Part shown: piece after piece, positions 1 through 12,308 of the stretch
How positions within the stretch are numbered: position 1 is the stretch's first letter
Layout: each line of letters begins with the position of its first letter
Origin: Adineta vaga
Lineage: Eukaryota; Rotifera
Direction: 5' to 3'
Assembly: GCA_021613535.1 (NCBI GenBank)
Contig: CP075493.1
Span: 1,178,001-1,242,000, forward strand
Length of the DNA stretch: 64,000 nt
Made by a program: the position numbers and the translations under genes
Notes under the pieces: model-generated
Told to the model about the DNA's origin: nothing
Seen by the model: the letters and a program-made list of their open reading frames with translations, nothing else
The model's database searches: none

Positions 1-1865
1 ATGTTAATAGAATGAGTAGGCCAATGATTGTTTGATGTAACGGAAAATGAACGAATATCTAAGTATCTACGTCTTTTTATCGACAATGCCATTACTAATG
101 ACGTCGTCTAGTTTATTCAATGTATGATAAGAATAAAAACAAATATGCTTCTGTATTATAGAGAAAAGAAAATCTTATTTTTCTTCTTTGATTAGAAAAA
201 GACATTATCTATATCTGATGAACGTATATGCGTGACTTTTAATCAATAAAAAATCTCATTCAACTTAGAAGGAAAGATTTATTCATCAAGAAAATTTTCA
301 ATAATAAAGTTCCTATTCGAGTACACTATGATGATCTCATATTTAAGCCAACAATAAAAAGAAAACGAGAGAGAAAAAAAAGAATTTATCGTTTAATGAA
401 AAAACGCACATGCCTGCACGCACATGAAATTAAATAAGAATATATTATGTAAACTCTTTTACCTTGATTCGTTTTCTTTTTTCATTCATTGTTTGATTCT
501 TAAATGACAGGAAATTATTTAGTATAGAATATTTTCAAATCTACTCAATTGACATCGAATGTCAATAGAAGATAATGAAAAACTCTCATTTTTTTCCTTT
601 TTTTAAAATATGAAATATTAATCATATACTCGGGTGAAAGAGGAAAGTGTTAACTACCAGCAAATAACCCTTTGGAGATTTATATATTCACATCTTTATG
701 TTGTCAATATCAACTATTAGAAAAAATAATTATCTGATATTTATACTTAAACCGAATTAATAACTATGCGATGCTATCTTGAGAACGATTATCTAACAAA
801 AAAGAGAATATCTTCAAAGGTGTACATACGATTCTTTTTATTGAACTAGAAAAAGTAGGGGAAAAAAGTTTGTTAAGTATATTTTTATTTATGCGTTTAT
901 CTTTGTCATCATTGTTAAAAAACTTCGCTCTTTTCTATAGACTCATTTTGTCAAATGTGTTTCTAGACCATTTTTCTCACTCTTTTTTCCTCTTCTTCTT
1001 CTTCTATGTTTAGCTGCTAACAATGGATGTGTGACAAGAGAAATAAAAATATTATTTTCATACGTTTTTATATCGCGTGTTTATTATAAAATGCATTCGA
1101 ATTTGACGATATAAAAAAAAAGTTTAATTTCAATTCGATTAATAACGATGAGTTGATATCTAATAAAAGATGAAAGTATAACTATCACGGAAATGATCTT
1201 ATTACGTCTTTTATTAACAATAATCTCAAATGAAAACGAATTCTATTCTTTGATAGACTAAATATCTTTCTTCCGTTATGAATTTCCTTAAAATAGAATG
1301 GTATTTTTCTTTTCAAATAAATTATTCAAACGAAGAATTTCAGAAACGACGAATAACACAAGAATATGATATGTTATGCAAGAAGAACTTTTACTATAGT
1401 TATTATTCATAGATAAAGTTTTCAAACTAGAAAGTTCTAGTAAAAACGGATATTGTATTACTGAGATAATGAACTCAAAGTAGATCTTCAATTTGAAACA
1501 AAATGCAGATAATTCTTTTCCAGGTCACTTCATTCGAGACTTCCGAATCACACAATGAGTAAACCTATCGCACGTGAAAATCTTCTCATACGCTGTTCTT
1601 GACATGAAAAGAGATAATTTTGTGGTTGAAGCATTAGCAATGTCACCAAAATCCTTACTCATCGACACACTATCAACTTCAGAAGATTTTAAATACTTGA
1701 AAATTAAAAGTATTCTCTTCGAACTTTGTTTCATAGATTTACTGATATTTTGAAATGAGTTTGTTTTGTAGTTATGAGTAGAAAAAAAGAGAGTTAAATA
1801 TTATCATAAAAAAGGTGAATGGATTAATAAGAACAAGAAATTGTCTCGAGAAAATTGCAAACAAA
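1..1865. other. AT-rich stretch without a recognisable gene
   Basis: Only short, overlapping open frames occur here and none shows a family motif or a consistent exon chain. Poly-A/T runs and a short AT dinucleotide tract near 1918-1932 mark it as intergenic. Confidence 0.6.
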
Positions 1866-2105
1866 ACATGTGCGAGTTGTTGTTGAACAAATAAATGAAT
1901 AAAGAAGTCTAGAAGAATATATATATATATATCGATTGACTTGAGAAAATGAGACATTGCATTTTTTCCTATGTTTCATCTATATGACAATAGTTGAGTA
2001 TATCGTTCGATCATGTATATCTGCAATACTCATGCTGCGCAAACTCACCAGTTGTCTATCATCAATAAATACAAATTATTTTCAACAAACAACAACAAAA
2101 ATGGA
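1866..2105 (+). pseudogene. Partial duplicate of the TRIM gene leader and first exon
   Basis: This segment closely matches 4501-4760, the leader and first exon of the TRIM gene downstream. Shared blocks include the stretch ending in the start of an open frame (MTIVEYIVRSCIS here, MTIVEFLVRSCIS at 4669) and the following block encoding MLRKLT. The copy diverges after about 2060 and the frame stops near 2115 with no splice donor like the one at 4878. The two copies bracket the F-box pseudogene at 2702-4192. It is probably a dead copy left by a segmental duplication; whether it is transcribed cannot be told. Confidence 0.75.
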
Positions 2106-2701
2106 TATGAGTAGGTGAAAAAATATTTTGTTGTTTCTTTTGCCAATCGAATAATCTTTGTAGGATATTTTCTATTCTAATGTTTAGAATTGTTTCAATA
2201 GGATAATTATTTCGTAATTTTTAGTTCGATATTAAACAAATTCATAGACTTCATATTTGATTTCAAAATCTTTCTTCAATAAAAATTCATTTAAATATTA
2301 AGAAAAACCTTTCAAAGGATATTTTGTCTATTAAAACATCTAATGACATGAAAGAAAAAAAAGCATTTCTATTGAAAATATATCTCAATGCCTTTCTTTA
2401 TATTTTGTATAATATTTCGCTATATAAACTAAATACTATTTTATTACGATTTGACGTTTCTTTGCAAATATGTTTAATGATGATTATAGCACTAAATGTA
2501 TATGCGGAGGGAGAGAGAGATTGTATTCACGCTCAATGACATATAGAACGAAAAAAGAGAAACAATGTCATTTATTCATTCATTTTCAGTTCTGTATATA
2601 GACATATCTTATGGTTCGCATTGACGACATTGGTCAAACAGAAAATGAGTACATATAAGTATATATATTCATAAACAAAAGGAGTAGATGAACGAAAACA
2701 A

Positions 2702-4192
2702 ATGAAACATTCATCGGTTGAGTTTCATGATTTACCTGACGAGATTCTTCTGATAATTTTGAAAAAATTGAACAATATTCAAGTACTTTATTCTTTAGTA
2801 CGTGTTAATAAACGATTCAATAGACTTGTACATGATTCATATTTTACAAGTAACTTATCATTATTGAGACGTTTCACCGATTATTCCATCGTTTCCTTAC
2901 CTGATTCAATACTTGATCGATTTTGTTTACAAATTTTAAAAGAAATTCATCAGAATATTCGATGGCTTAATCTGGAATCATTATCTATGAAACATATTCT
3001 TCTTGCTGCAAATTATCCCAATTTATTTGGACTTGGTTTATATAATATTGAGGCAGAGACAGAACTGTCTCTCTGTACTGGTAAATATAAATTTGACGAA
3101 AACGACAGAAGAAATTGGTATTAAAAAAATATAATTTAGACGAATTTCAGTTAATTCCTATAAACAAAAGTCAAATCTCGGCGCTTGTGATCGATGTTTT
3201 CAAATGTGAAGAAACAAAACGATTTAATAGCAATTTGATTACACGTATATTCATGAATATTTTTACTATGTTCTCTAATTTACAATATTTGAATTATTGT
3301 TCATCTTCAATTTATAATGGAAGATTCTTGTTTATCAATTTAAAACCAAATATTAATTCATCAACTCTCGTAGAACTACATATTTGTTTGTCGTGGTTTT
3401 GTGACTGTCTTTATATGCTTGATGGACGTTTCAATAATCTTCAGACATTTTATGTTGATATTGAGTGCATTAGTTCTGTGTATATGAACAACCATAAACA
3501 GGTAATTATTTCGAACGAATTCATTAAATGGTTTTTTTTATAGAAAAAATTGCCCTATTTAAAATGTTTTTCATTATCTTGTGGAATGGGAACACGTTTT
3601 TATGATGAATTAATTCTACCATTATTACAACGAATGTTAAATTTAGAAAAACTCTGTTGAAATGTTAATTGTGAGAGAAATACATTTATTGATGGAAATG
3701 AATTGAATGAGAATATGATTAATCATATGTTACAATTAAAGAGATTCGAACTTTATATTTGCTCAGGTTTTCATCGTGACAATCATATCTATTTACCAAC
3801 AAAAGAAGATATTCAATATACATTTAAAGATTTTAAAGATGGTCAAATTATTTCTTATGTTGATTATTTTCAAAAGGAATTATATCATCTATGTCACATC
3901 TTTTCGTATCCTGATCAAACAAAATAATTTTCCCGGTGATTTATTTAATCGTGTTCGTCAAGTATCATTATATAATGAACATCCTTTTGAACATGAGTTT
4001 TTTCTTCGAATTGCAAAATCATTTCCAGTTTTGCAAATACTTTCTATAAACAATTCTGAGCCGCAAAACAAGAAACTATACAGGAATTCAAGAAATGATC
4101 ATCAAGATTTTTCGATCATTAAATATCCTTATCTTAAGTACCTTACACTTTACTCCGCTCATCTTTATCATAAGATGACATATTTCAAATAA
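2702..4192 (+). pseudogene. Broken F-box protein gene, copy 1
   Basis: The N-terminus is an F-box (residues about 8-50, with LPDEILLIILKKL), as in substrate adaptors of SCF ubiquitin ligases, followed by a leucine-rich region with the family block LDGRFNNLQTF. Exons are 2702-3080, 3140-3501 and 3544 onward, with introns of 59 and 42 bases. In exon 3 an in-frame TGA at 3658-3660 replaces the codon after KLC; the intact paralogue at 19709-21421 reads KLHLDL there. A second lesion is a frameshift near 3925, after which the frame that continues the homology is the one beginning near 3776. The C-terminus after about 4150 does not match the paralogue. Two independent disabling changes make this a pseudogene, although the first two exons remain open and could still encode a short F-box protein. 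Confidence 0.85.
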
Positions 4193-4668
4193 ATTTATGA
4201 GTGATACTGTTACTGAAATTTAAAAGAAAAGATATTGTTCAATTAATTCACTTTCATCTTCATCAACGCAGTGTACGAGTGAGACGAACAATTGATCGAT
4301 AAAAATAATTTTTTGATATTATTTGAATCATTAATAAGAACGATAGTTAACTATTCTTATCTTTTCCATCAATATGAAAAGGTTAATAGAGTTCAATAAG
4401 AATAAAAAGAAACTTTTGTTTTTCAGGGAAAAAAAGGTAGATTTACTTTCCGATATTATATAATAATGTAATTGTATTACAGATGAATTATGATGATGAG
4501 AACATGTGCGAGTTGATGATGAACAAATAAATGAATACAGAAGTCTAGGAAAACTATCATTCTAACCTTGGAATATCCTCGATGATAATCAATCTATCGA
4601 TTGGCCTGAAGAGATGAGACATTGCATTTTGTTTTGTTCTTCTATCTTTCCTTTACATTTTTATCTTT

Positions 4669-7600
4669 ATGACAATAGTTGAGTTTCTCGTTCGATCATG
4701 TATATCTACAATGCACATGCTGCGCAAACTCACCGGTTGTCTATCATCAACAACTTCTGATAATGATCAAACTCAGCAACAAGAAGAAATTCACTATTCA
4801 ACAACAAACATATTCTCTCAATTAACTTTTATTCATGATTTTACAATAGATACATCAACCAACATAGAAAATCAAGAGTAAGTCAAAAAATGATTCTTTG
4901 TTTTTTTTTCGTTATTCGACAAACGAATCGAATACATATGCACTGAATTTTCTTTCAAAGTAAAAAAAGACGAGAGAACCTAACTTTCTCGTTCTTTTTA
5001 TCTTTCCTTTCTACTTAAATCTGATAGTATATGATGACAAAATCTCTCATCTAAAATAATCGTTGGTGGATACATTGATGTATCTATCCCGACTGAAGTC
5101 AAAGAAAAACACGTCGTATATATTACGTATAAATATATATATATGTATTCATCTATCTCTATTCGTTTATAATTATATATCAAGTGTAAAAGAAAATAAC
5201 AGAAAAATATTGACGATGGCAAAGGAAAAAGAAAGAAGAGATCGATGGTCATCATTTGATCAACCAACATTAACTAGAATGGCAGCTGAAAATGATTCAA
5301 TGGATTCAAAAATCAAATTATCTCTTCCAAATGATTCCGAAAAGATCGCGTAAGTATTTTGTATACAATAGAAAAAGAACATCTGTAGAATGATTTTTAT
5401 ATAAGATCTATTCTGCACAGAGTTGATCGGATAGAATTATCTATCAGAGGTTGGTCTCACCCAATGATGATTAACGATTTACAATAACAGCAGAGTTGTA
5501 CAGTCATCTCATCATATGTCAAATAAATAAGAGTAACAGCATCAATATAGACATCATAGAGGAAAAAAACAGAATAGATCGAAAGCTCATATTAGAAGAG
5601 AAGAAGAAAAAACGGAGGAGAAGAAGAACGATGAGATGATTAAATGGATGAAAGAAGATAGAAAGAAAAGAAAGGATAAAGACTATGTCTTTTCTTCCTA
5701 CGAGCCAAAAATACAGATGATTATTAGAATAAGCATGTGTTTACGATCTATTTAGTACTTTGACTAGAAAAAGTGACGACAATCATAATCTACAATTGTC
5801 GGTAAATACCACATCTATACGACGAACACCAACACCATCACATATTATGACACAACAAGCACTTCGACTTGCCGAAAAAATTAATGATCAATATTTAACT
5901 TGTAAGATATGTTTGGTATGTGAATTTTATCTGTATGAAATGAGATCGAATAAAATCTTTCGTTTTATTTCTTTTTAGGAACCATTTAAAGATCCGAAAT
6001 GTTTAACTTGTCTTCATACATTTTGTGAAGAATGTATTGAAAGTCATGTTTCTGCTCAAAGGTAAATATTATCCATCAGTTTGATTGTCTAAAAATAGTC
6101 GAATCTGCGTCATTTGTTCGACACCTCCTCACTGAAATATCTATACCTCCGCACTTTTTTCTGCAAAAGAATGTGCGCGTATGTGTCAATAAGTAGATAC
6201 ACTCTTCATCACATAATATCTCATTCTCAATGCTTCATTACTTTATAACATATTGTTATCTTCCTTGTAAATTCATTTGTTTTCTTGTTGCGTTCTTCTT
6301 ATTCTCATGTTGTACATAAAGATATCGAAGAATCGTTCGTCCTTTCTCTTCTATGTATATAGAAAAGAAAGGAATTCCTTCAAATCAAAGACATTCATTA
6401 GAAGAAAAGAGAAATTCTCTTTAGGACATTGACAAAAGGTTTCTAATAACAGCTGTATCAATGCCGATAGCTTTTTACCATTTCTAAAAACATATTCTTA
6501 AGTGTCGTTGCTTTTTGCTCATATCATCTGAAAAATTTTGTAATTTAGATCATATAAATACACTGATTATCGTGAATTTGCTTGTCCGATATGTCGAAAA
6601 AAGACTTCAATTCCAGCAGGTGGTGTTCACAAATTGCCGGACAATTTTCTCGTTGCTGGATTATCAGAAATGATCACACAGAAAAGTTCTGGAACAGCTA
6701 GTTCTGTTCGAGTTTTAACGAATTGTGAAATGTGTAAAGCTGTTCATGATCGTGAACGTGAAGCAACATCACGTTGTCTTGAATGTCAAAAGTTTCTCTG
6801 TCGTCAGTGTGTTCAAGCACATCAAACTATCACTGTTACACGTGATCATTCAATATATGAATTAGAAATTGAAAAAGATATTTTATGCAAAGTAAGATGA
6901 GTAGAAAAGTTTTCAAATTTAATATTTTTTATTTCGTCGTTTTCTAGCATCATCCAACTGAATTTGTTCGTTATTATTGTGAACAATGTGAAGTATGCAT
7001 TTGTATTGCTTGTACATATGTTGATCATCGTGATCATCAATTAACCGATTTTCGTACGGCGGCAGCGAATCATAAAGCTTATATAATGGATTGTTTAGAA
7101 AATTGTAAAACACGTATGGGAGAATTAGAAGCTTATATGAATGTTATTCGACAATGTGATGTTAATATCGCACAAATTGAAGCAAGTATTCATGCATTAG
7201 CAACAACATTTGAAAAATCATTACGTGTGAAAGAACAAGAACTTGTTGAACAAATATCGAAATTATATGGCGAAGAAACGGATGAATTTATTAAACGTCG
7301 AGAAGAATTAGATGAATTTTATGAACAAATTAAAAATACATGTTCATTAACAGAATTAGTTATTCATGGTAAAGATATTGAATTATTATTAGTTAAAAAA
7401 CAATTATTAGAAAAATTTCATGAATTACAATCGGTGGAACTTGATCCATTACCGGAAAATCTCAATATGCATATTAAATTTCAAGCAGGACAATTAAATT
7501 TAGGACGATTAACGATTTCAGAAATGACACCAACAGATGATGATGAATGTGAAGGAGAATTAGAAGAAGAAGAAGAAGAAGACGAAGAAGAAGAAAATGG

Positions 7601-8284
7601 ACAAAAATATCCCAATAATAAATCAACCAATTCATTTATTACTCTATTAGAAAATAAAACTTTTAATTCAATTTCTACTCAAACAGATGATGTTACAGTA
7701 ACAACACAAGGAATACAGGTTTGAATCAAATTCATATCGATATCGATTCTTCAAAAATTTTCATTTAGACTACTGATGAATCTCTTTCAAATGGTGATCT
7801 TCTTGTTGAAAATGGTAGTTTTTCATCATCAACATCATTACCTATAGATGAGAATGGTAGTCTATCTCCTTCCCTTACATCATTATCATCAGAAAATGCT
7901 TCAAATATGTATGATCAAAGTAATAAACTCTCTCGTCGTGTTCGTCGTTTACTTAAACCAACATGTTGTGTGGCTGTTTTACCTAATACGGATGTTATTA
8001 TTCTTGATTGTGAACAAAATCTTGCATCAATACTTGATAAAAAAGGCAAATTTAAATATTGTTTTACAAGTGATATTCCAACTGCTGAACAGAAAGGCTT
8101 TGCTGTTGGAGGATTTTCACCAACAGCAAGTGTTAGTAGTGCACCAGCTGGTTCAAGTCGAACTGTTCGTATTCCTACACAACAAGGTTTATTATGTATT
8201 AAATTAAAAAATGAACGTGTCGGTGAATTACCATTTGGTTTTACTGTTCATGCATTTAATTCAATATCAGAAAGTGACAATTAA
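4669..8284 (+). CDS. TRIM-type protein: RING, two B-boxes, coiled coil, acidic linker
   Basis: Seven exons join with closed phases (4669-4877, 5185-5349, 5756-5915, 5979-6061, 6549-6891, 6948-7718, 7769-8284) to give 748 residues; a shorter 668-residue form could start at the ATG at 5216. The RING finger is split by two introns: CKICL ends exon 3, CLTCLHTFCEEC lies in exon 4 and CPICRKK in exon 5. A first B-box (CEMCKAVHD...CLECQKFLCRQC) and a second (YYCEQCEVCICIACTYVDHRDH) follow, then a coiled coil, a strongly acidic Glu/Asp run near 7550-7600, and a tail. The tail contains one NHL-blade-like stretch (CCVAVLPNTDVIILD) but no full propeller. By family this is a cytoplasmic RING E3 ubiquitin ligase; substrates are unknown. 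The first exon is duplicated at 1866-2105. Confidence is high for the TRIM class and moderate for the first exon, since its splice to exon 2 rests on phase alone. Confidence 0.9.
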
Positions 8285-8446
8285 TTTGGATTTTACTCAA
8301 CAATCATATTAGAATTTCAAAGGCAAAACAGCGTTTGACGTATTCCCAATGACATATCATAGAAATACATCTTGATTTATAATTTAATAATGAAAAAAAG
8401 AAATAAAATTATTCGATTTTTGGAAGAAGATTTTCATTTCTACTTT

Positions 8447-8968
8447 TCACAAGTCATGTTTCTGTTTGTCGTTTGATTTTGAAAGATTGAAGTTAGCGGG
8501 AGAAGAAAAATGAGGATCTGTTAAAATCGAACACACGTCACATACCATTCTCGATGTTTTTGATAGATAAATTTTTAAACATTGTCGACGAAGACTATTT
8601 CGATATAACTGACTTGCTATATTATTAACATGAACGATAAAATAAATAACAAAAAATGGTAAATTTAAAATCGTCGTTAAATACACTTGAACTATTAATA
8701 TTGTCAGCATATGAGAGCGATGACGATCATGAGAATTAGATAGAAGTTTATTTCATGCTGTTATAATACCTATAAGAATAAATGTATGTATTGTACATAT
8801 ATCAGTAATTGATGTGAATAGAAAATAAACAGCACATGAATTTATACATAGTTGTTTTTCAAGAAATGCTAACATATTTAAACAAGATTCGCATATACCA
8901 ATACAATAGAGTATTAAAAGGAGATATTTATTAATTTCAACAAGAATTTCATTTAAACGATATGTCTT
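8447..8968 (-). pseudogene. Internally deleted rhodopsin-type GPCR remnant
   Basis: On the minus strand an open stretch reads a first transmembrane region and loop (YLLLILYCIG, then LNMLAFLEKQLC and NSCAVYFLFTSITDI), hits a stop about 8745, and after a short gap continues in frame-like fashion as a TM6/TM7 region (HMLTILIVQVYLTTILNLPF, then IVHVNNIASQLYRN) with a Cys/Lys-rich tail. TM3-TM5 are missing. The motif pairing matches the peptide-receptor-like GPCRs that are numerous in rotifers (family knowledge). No start codon or complete seven-helix frame remains. It lies tail to tail with the TRIM gene. It is a pseudogene rather than a short receptor because the deletion removes the helical core. 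Confidence 0.7.
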
Positions 8969-9901
8969 TCAGCAATTTGAAAGATGATTAGAAACCTTAA
9001 AATACCATATGATATTTAACCAACAGCATCATTTTAATCACTAAAAATAAACCTAGCAACTGCCGGTATGCTGTTTGGCGACAGCTGCACTTTTCCGATG
9101 GTCATTTTTCTTTAAAAAAAAGTGTCAGATAGTCACTCATAATATAATATTCTGATTTTTTTAAAACATTCTTTGCTTTTGATCATCAAAAACCATAGAA
9201 TTAAAATAAACTGCGCGACAAGATCCAAATAGCAAGTAATACACTTTTCTCTTGGACAATTTGTGATTGTAGTACAGATTGGACACCAAAAAAACAAAAA
9301 AACATAGCTTTGTATGCGGCTGCTTTCTTATACGATATAACTAATTGACATAAATCAGATAGTAAACGATGTTATTCATGATTGGTTTAGTAACATTTTG
9401 ATGTAACTCAGATTAACATTGAAACAGTTTTCTTACTTAAAATTAAAGGTAAATTTTCTATGAGTGTAAAATATTGTTTAGCATTGTATTTCTTCTGAAA
9501 AATATAAAGATGGGTAGATGAGTGCAGCTGTAACTAAGAAGACGGTAAAAATGTCCTTTCGAGACATTTTGTATATATGATTCATCAATGAATAAAGAAA
9601 TGTTGGTAAGAAACGGCGAAATACCTTCTTTTCAGTTGACACAATCGTTACTAGATTATTCATCTGACCACCTATGGAATGAGATGAAATGATTGCCTAA
9701 AGAATGTTTGTTAAGTTTCTAGTTATGGGGAGAGAGAGAGAGAAAAAACAAAATAATGAAAAGAAAATAACCGATGCACTTTTTACTTGAAAATACAGTT
9801 AATAATATATTCAAGCGAAAGTTTAATTCACAACAATAAAATAAAGTATTGATACGGCGATTTGGAATTATTCATTAGTGATGATACATTCAAACATATA
9901 T
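8969..9901. other. Intergenic stretch, no gene seen
   Basis: No coding signature, splice chain or clear repeat was found between the GPCR remnant and the astacin start. A 61-codon open frame on the minus strand (9478-9663) has no recognisable motif. Confidence 0.6.
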
Positions 9902-12308
9902 ATGGTTTTAATTCTATTAAATTTTACTTTAAATCTACGAGCTATCTCTATATATAATCCTGAAGAAAATGGTACCTATATACTTTATAAATTTATAAGA
10001 TTTATAAATTTGTTTTATTTTTTCTTACAGAGGGACTCGAAGGAGGTGATATGATTCCTCCGCCGAATGCTCAATCTCTTCCAGAAGTCAGTCTTTTCAC
10101 ATTGGATATTATAAAAATCAACATGTTAGGATTTTAGCGTGGTGTAGCAATAAGACCAGCATCCGCTAATCGATGGTCAGGTGGTGTCATCCCCTATGAA
10201 TTTGCTACAAACATCAGTTCATATACTTTTTTTCTGCTTTATAGAAATAATAAGTCATATATTTTAGCTGTTAATAACTCGATTTTTATTGTACAACAGA
10301 TGAGAGCAATGGAAAATCTTACCCAAGTGAATAATACAAACTGCATCTCATTTCGACCGAAGACTGCATCCGATCAATATTATATTACAATCTTTAATGG
10401 ATCTGGCTGTTATTCTCCAGTGCGCAAAGAAATCTCATATCCTTTAAAGTGATTATTTGCTTTTTCTTTCATTAGGTTGGATCTTGGGGTACTTATCGTG
10501 GAACACGCCCCGTTTCACTCATGGATGGAAGATATGCTACTTGTATAGTTTCAGGAATTATTCAACATGAATTAACGCACGTCCTAGGTATGATTTCGAA
10601 TATATAATGAGAGATTGTTTTACTATCTATTAAACAGGTTTTTATCATGAACAATCACGACCTGATCGAGATTCATATGTTTCCATACAATGGGATAATA
10701 TTAATCCAAGTAAATCTTTTTCATTAAAGAGAAAATATTAGTTGTTTTTTTCTCTTAACGATAGTTAACGCATTTAATTTTGTTAAATATAATGATACAG
10801 ATGTTGATACTCAAATGACATCATATGACTATGGATCAGTTATGCACTATGAACGAAATGCATTTGCTCGTAATATTAGTGGATTAACGATTATTCCAAC
10901 ACAAAATACTACTGCGTTTATTGGACAACGAATTCAACTGAGTCCAATCGATATACTTGAAATTCAACGATACTATGGTTGTGTTGCTACACCAACTCTG
11001 ACAACGACTACAACATCTAACTTATCTACTAGTGAATAGATTTTATAATGAAAAAAAATGTATTAGATAATACGTCTTATAGACTTTACCAATATGACGA
11101 CATTGACCATGACAAATGCCACTTTGAGTAAGTTTTACAATAGTTTTTGAAAATACTTCGGAATAATCGCAACAATTAATCTATATTTTTTGAATAATTT
11201 TAGCAACAAATACAACTTCTAGTAAGCTTTTTAAAATCATATCTGCGACATTTACTAAAAGATTCACTATTTAGTTTCGTCTTCTTCTACTAGAAATACT
11301 ACATCAATAAGTAAAGATAATTTCTTTTAGAATATAATTTAAGGCCACCACCCCCTCCAAAAATGTCGATCTTCGTCAAAAATGTTGAAGGTGAGATAAA
11401 TGCATAGGGATATAGTCCGTCTTTGGATCTTTCAGAAAAGATATAAATTTCCATTCAACAGCTAATTTTTACCTTTAAATCTGGAAGACTTTCAGTAAAA
11501 AATGTTTTTCGTTTTTCCTCAATTTATGCCGTTTTAATCCTTTGTCGAAGATTTCTCGGTTTGGATCCGTTCAATATATTAATATTTCTTTTGTTAGAAA
11601 AAGCATGTCAAGATGCAGGGCACCACAGAGTCCTTTTTTACATTAAGCTTTATATTCTGTGGAATGTACAGACATTTATGTACATAAATACACATTTTCA
11701 ATATGTTTTTTGAGTCATTGACTTTGTGATCCCGTCTTTTAACTAAAAAAGTAAGAACTTGAAAAAAAGAACTCTGTGGTGCCCTGCATCTTGACATGCT
11801 CTTTCTAACAAAAAAAACATGAATATATTGAACGGATCCAAACCGAGAAATCTTGGACACAAAATGTGGTATTTTTCACCCTTGTTTGGTTCACATCTCT
11901 GTTAAACGTTGACTAATCGAGCTGAAAATTTTACCACAACCTCCTCACTTCAGCCCTAAAACATACGCCAAATCTCAGCCCGATTGAACTTACCTGGGCC
12001 GAAATCGATTTTCGAGGAGGGGGGGGTGGCCTTAATCTTTCATTTCTATTTCGTCATATCTTAGTATTCACTATTAATCAAACCTCGCAAACACTATCGA
12101 CGAGAAATTCATCTACGACTTCATCGACTATCACCGATAGTTCGGTAATACATACATATATATATATTGAAAACTTTGATATGATACCACTGGTCTTGTT
12201 TAGAATGTACTAAAAATAGGTCTAGCCATTGGAATTACTGTGTTCGTTATCTTAATCATTATTGGTGGAACAATTGCTTGCATTATTATTCGAAAGCGCA
12301 AAACATAA
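9902..12308 (+). CDS. Astacin-family metalloprotease with Ser/Thr stalk and membrane anchor
   Basis: Twelve exons give a closed frame of 363 residues: 9902-9971, 10031-10086, 10138-10216, 10268-10419, 10476-10587, 10638-10709, 10765-11031, 11083-11127, 11204-11221, 11275-11310, 12065-12144, 12204-12308. The start encodes a signal peptide (MVLILLNFTLNLRAIS). The catalytic domain opens with NRWSGGVIPYEF and carries the complete zinc site HELTHVLGFYHEQSRPDRD and the Met-turn SVMHYE, so it should be an active extracellular zinc endopeptidase. After the domain ends (RYYGC), several small exons, mostly phase 1, encode a Thr/Ser-rich, presumably O-glycosylated stalk, followed by one transmembrane helix (IGLAIGITVFVILIIIGGTI) and a basic tail RKRKT. 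Most astacins are secreted; the anchored form is less usual, meprins being the known example. The splice at 10217 uses a weak donor and was chosen by phase and domain fit. The tenth intron holds a MITE. Confidence 0.88.
11343..12031. mobile_element. TTAA-flanked MITE inside an astacin intron
   Basis: The 689-base element begins GGCCACCACCCCCTCC and ends GGAGGGGGGGGTGGCC, so its termini are inverted repeats, and it is bounded by TTAA at 11339-11342 and 12032-12035. A TTAA target duplication is the hallmark of piggyBac-type transposition (family knowledge). No transposase is encoded, so it is non-autonomous. Removing the element and one TTAA leaves a 61-base intron, the normal size here, which supports a clean insertion. 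Confidence 0.9.
11549..11856. repeat. Long internal inverted repeat (foldback) within the MITE
   Basis: Arms of about 90 bases at 11549-11640 and 11765-11856 are near-perfect reverse complements, sharing for example CATGTCAAGATGCAGGGCAC and GGTTTGGATCCGTTCAATAT. In the pre-mRNA of the astacin gene they would form a strong hairpin. Open frames seen over this stretch are by-products of the palindrome. Confidence 0.9.

Noticed and set aside
11594-11860. 88-codon open frame inside the astacin intron
   Set aside because: It spans the arms of the MITE foldback and has no motif.
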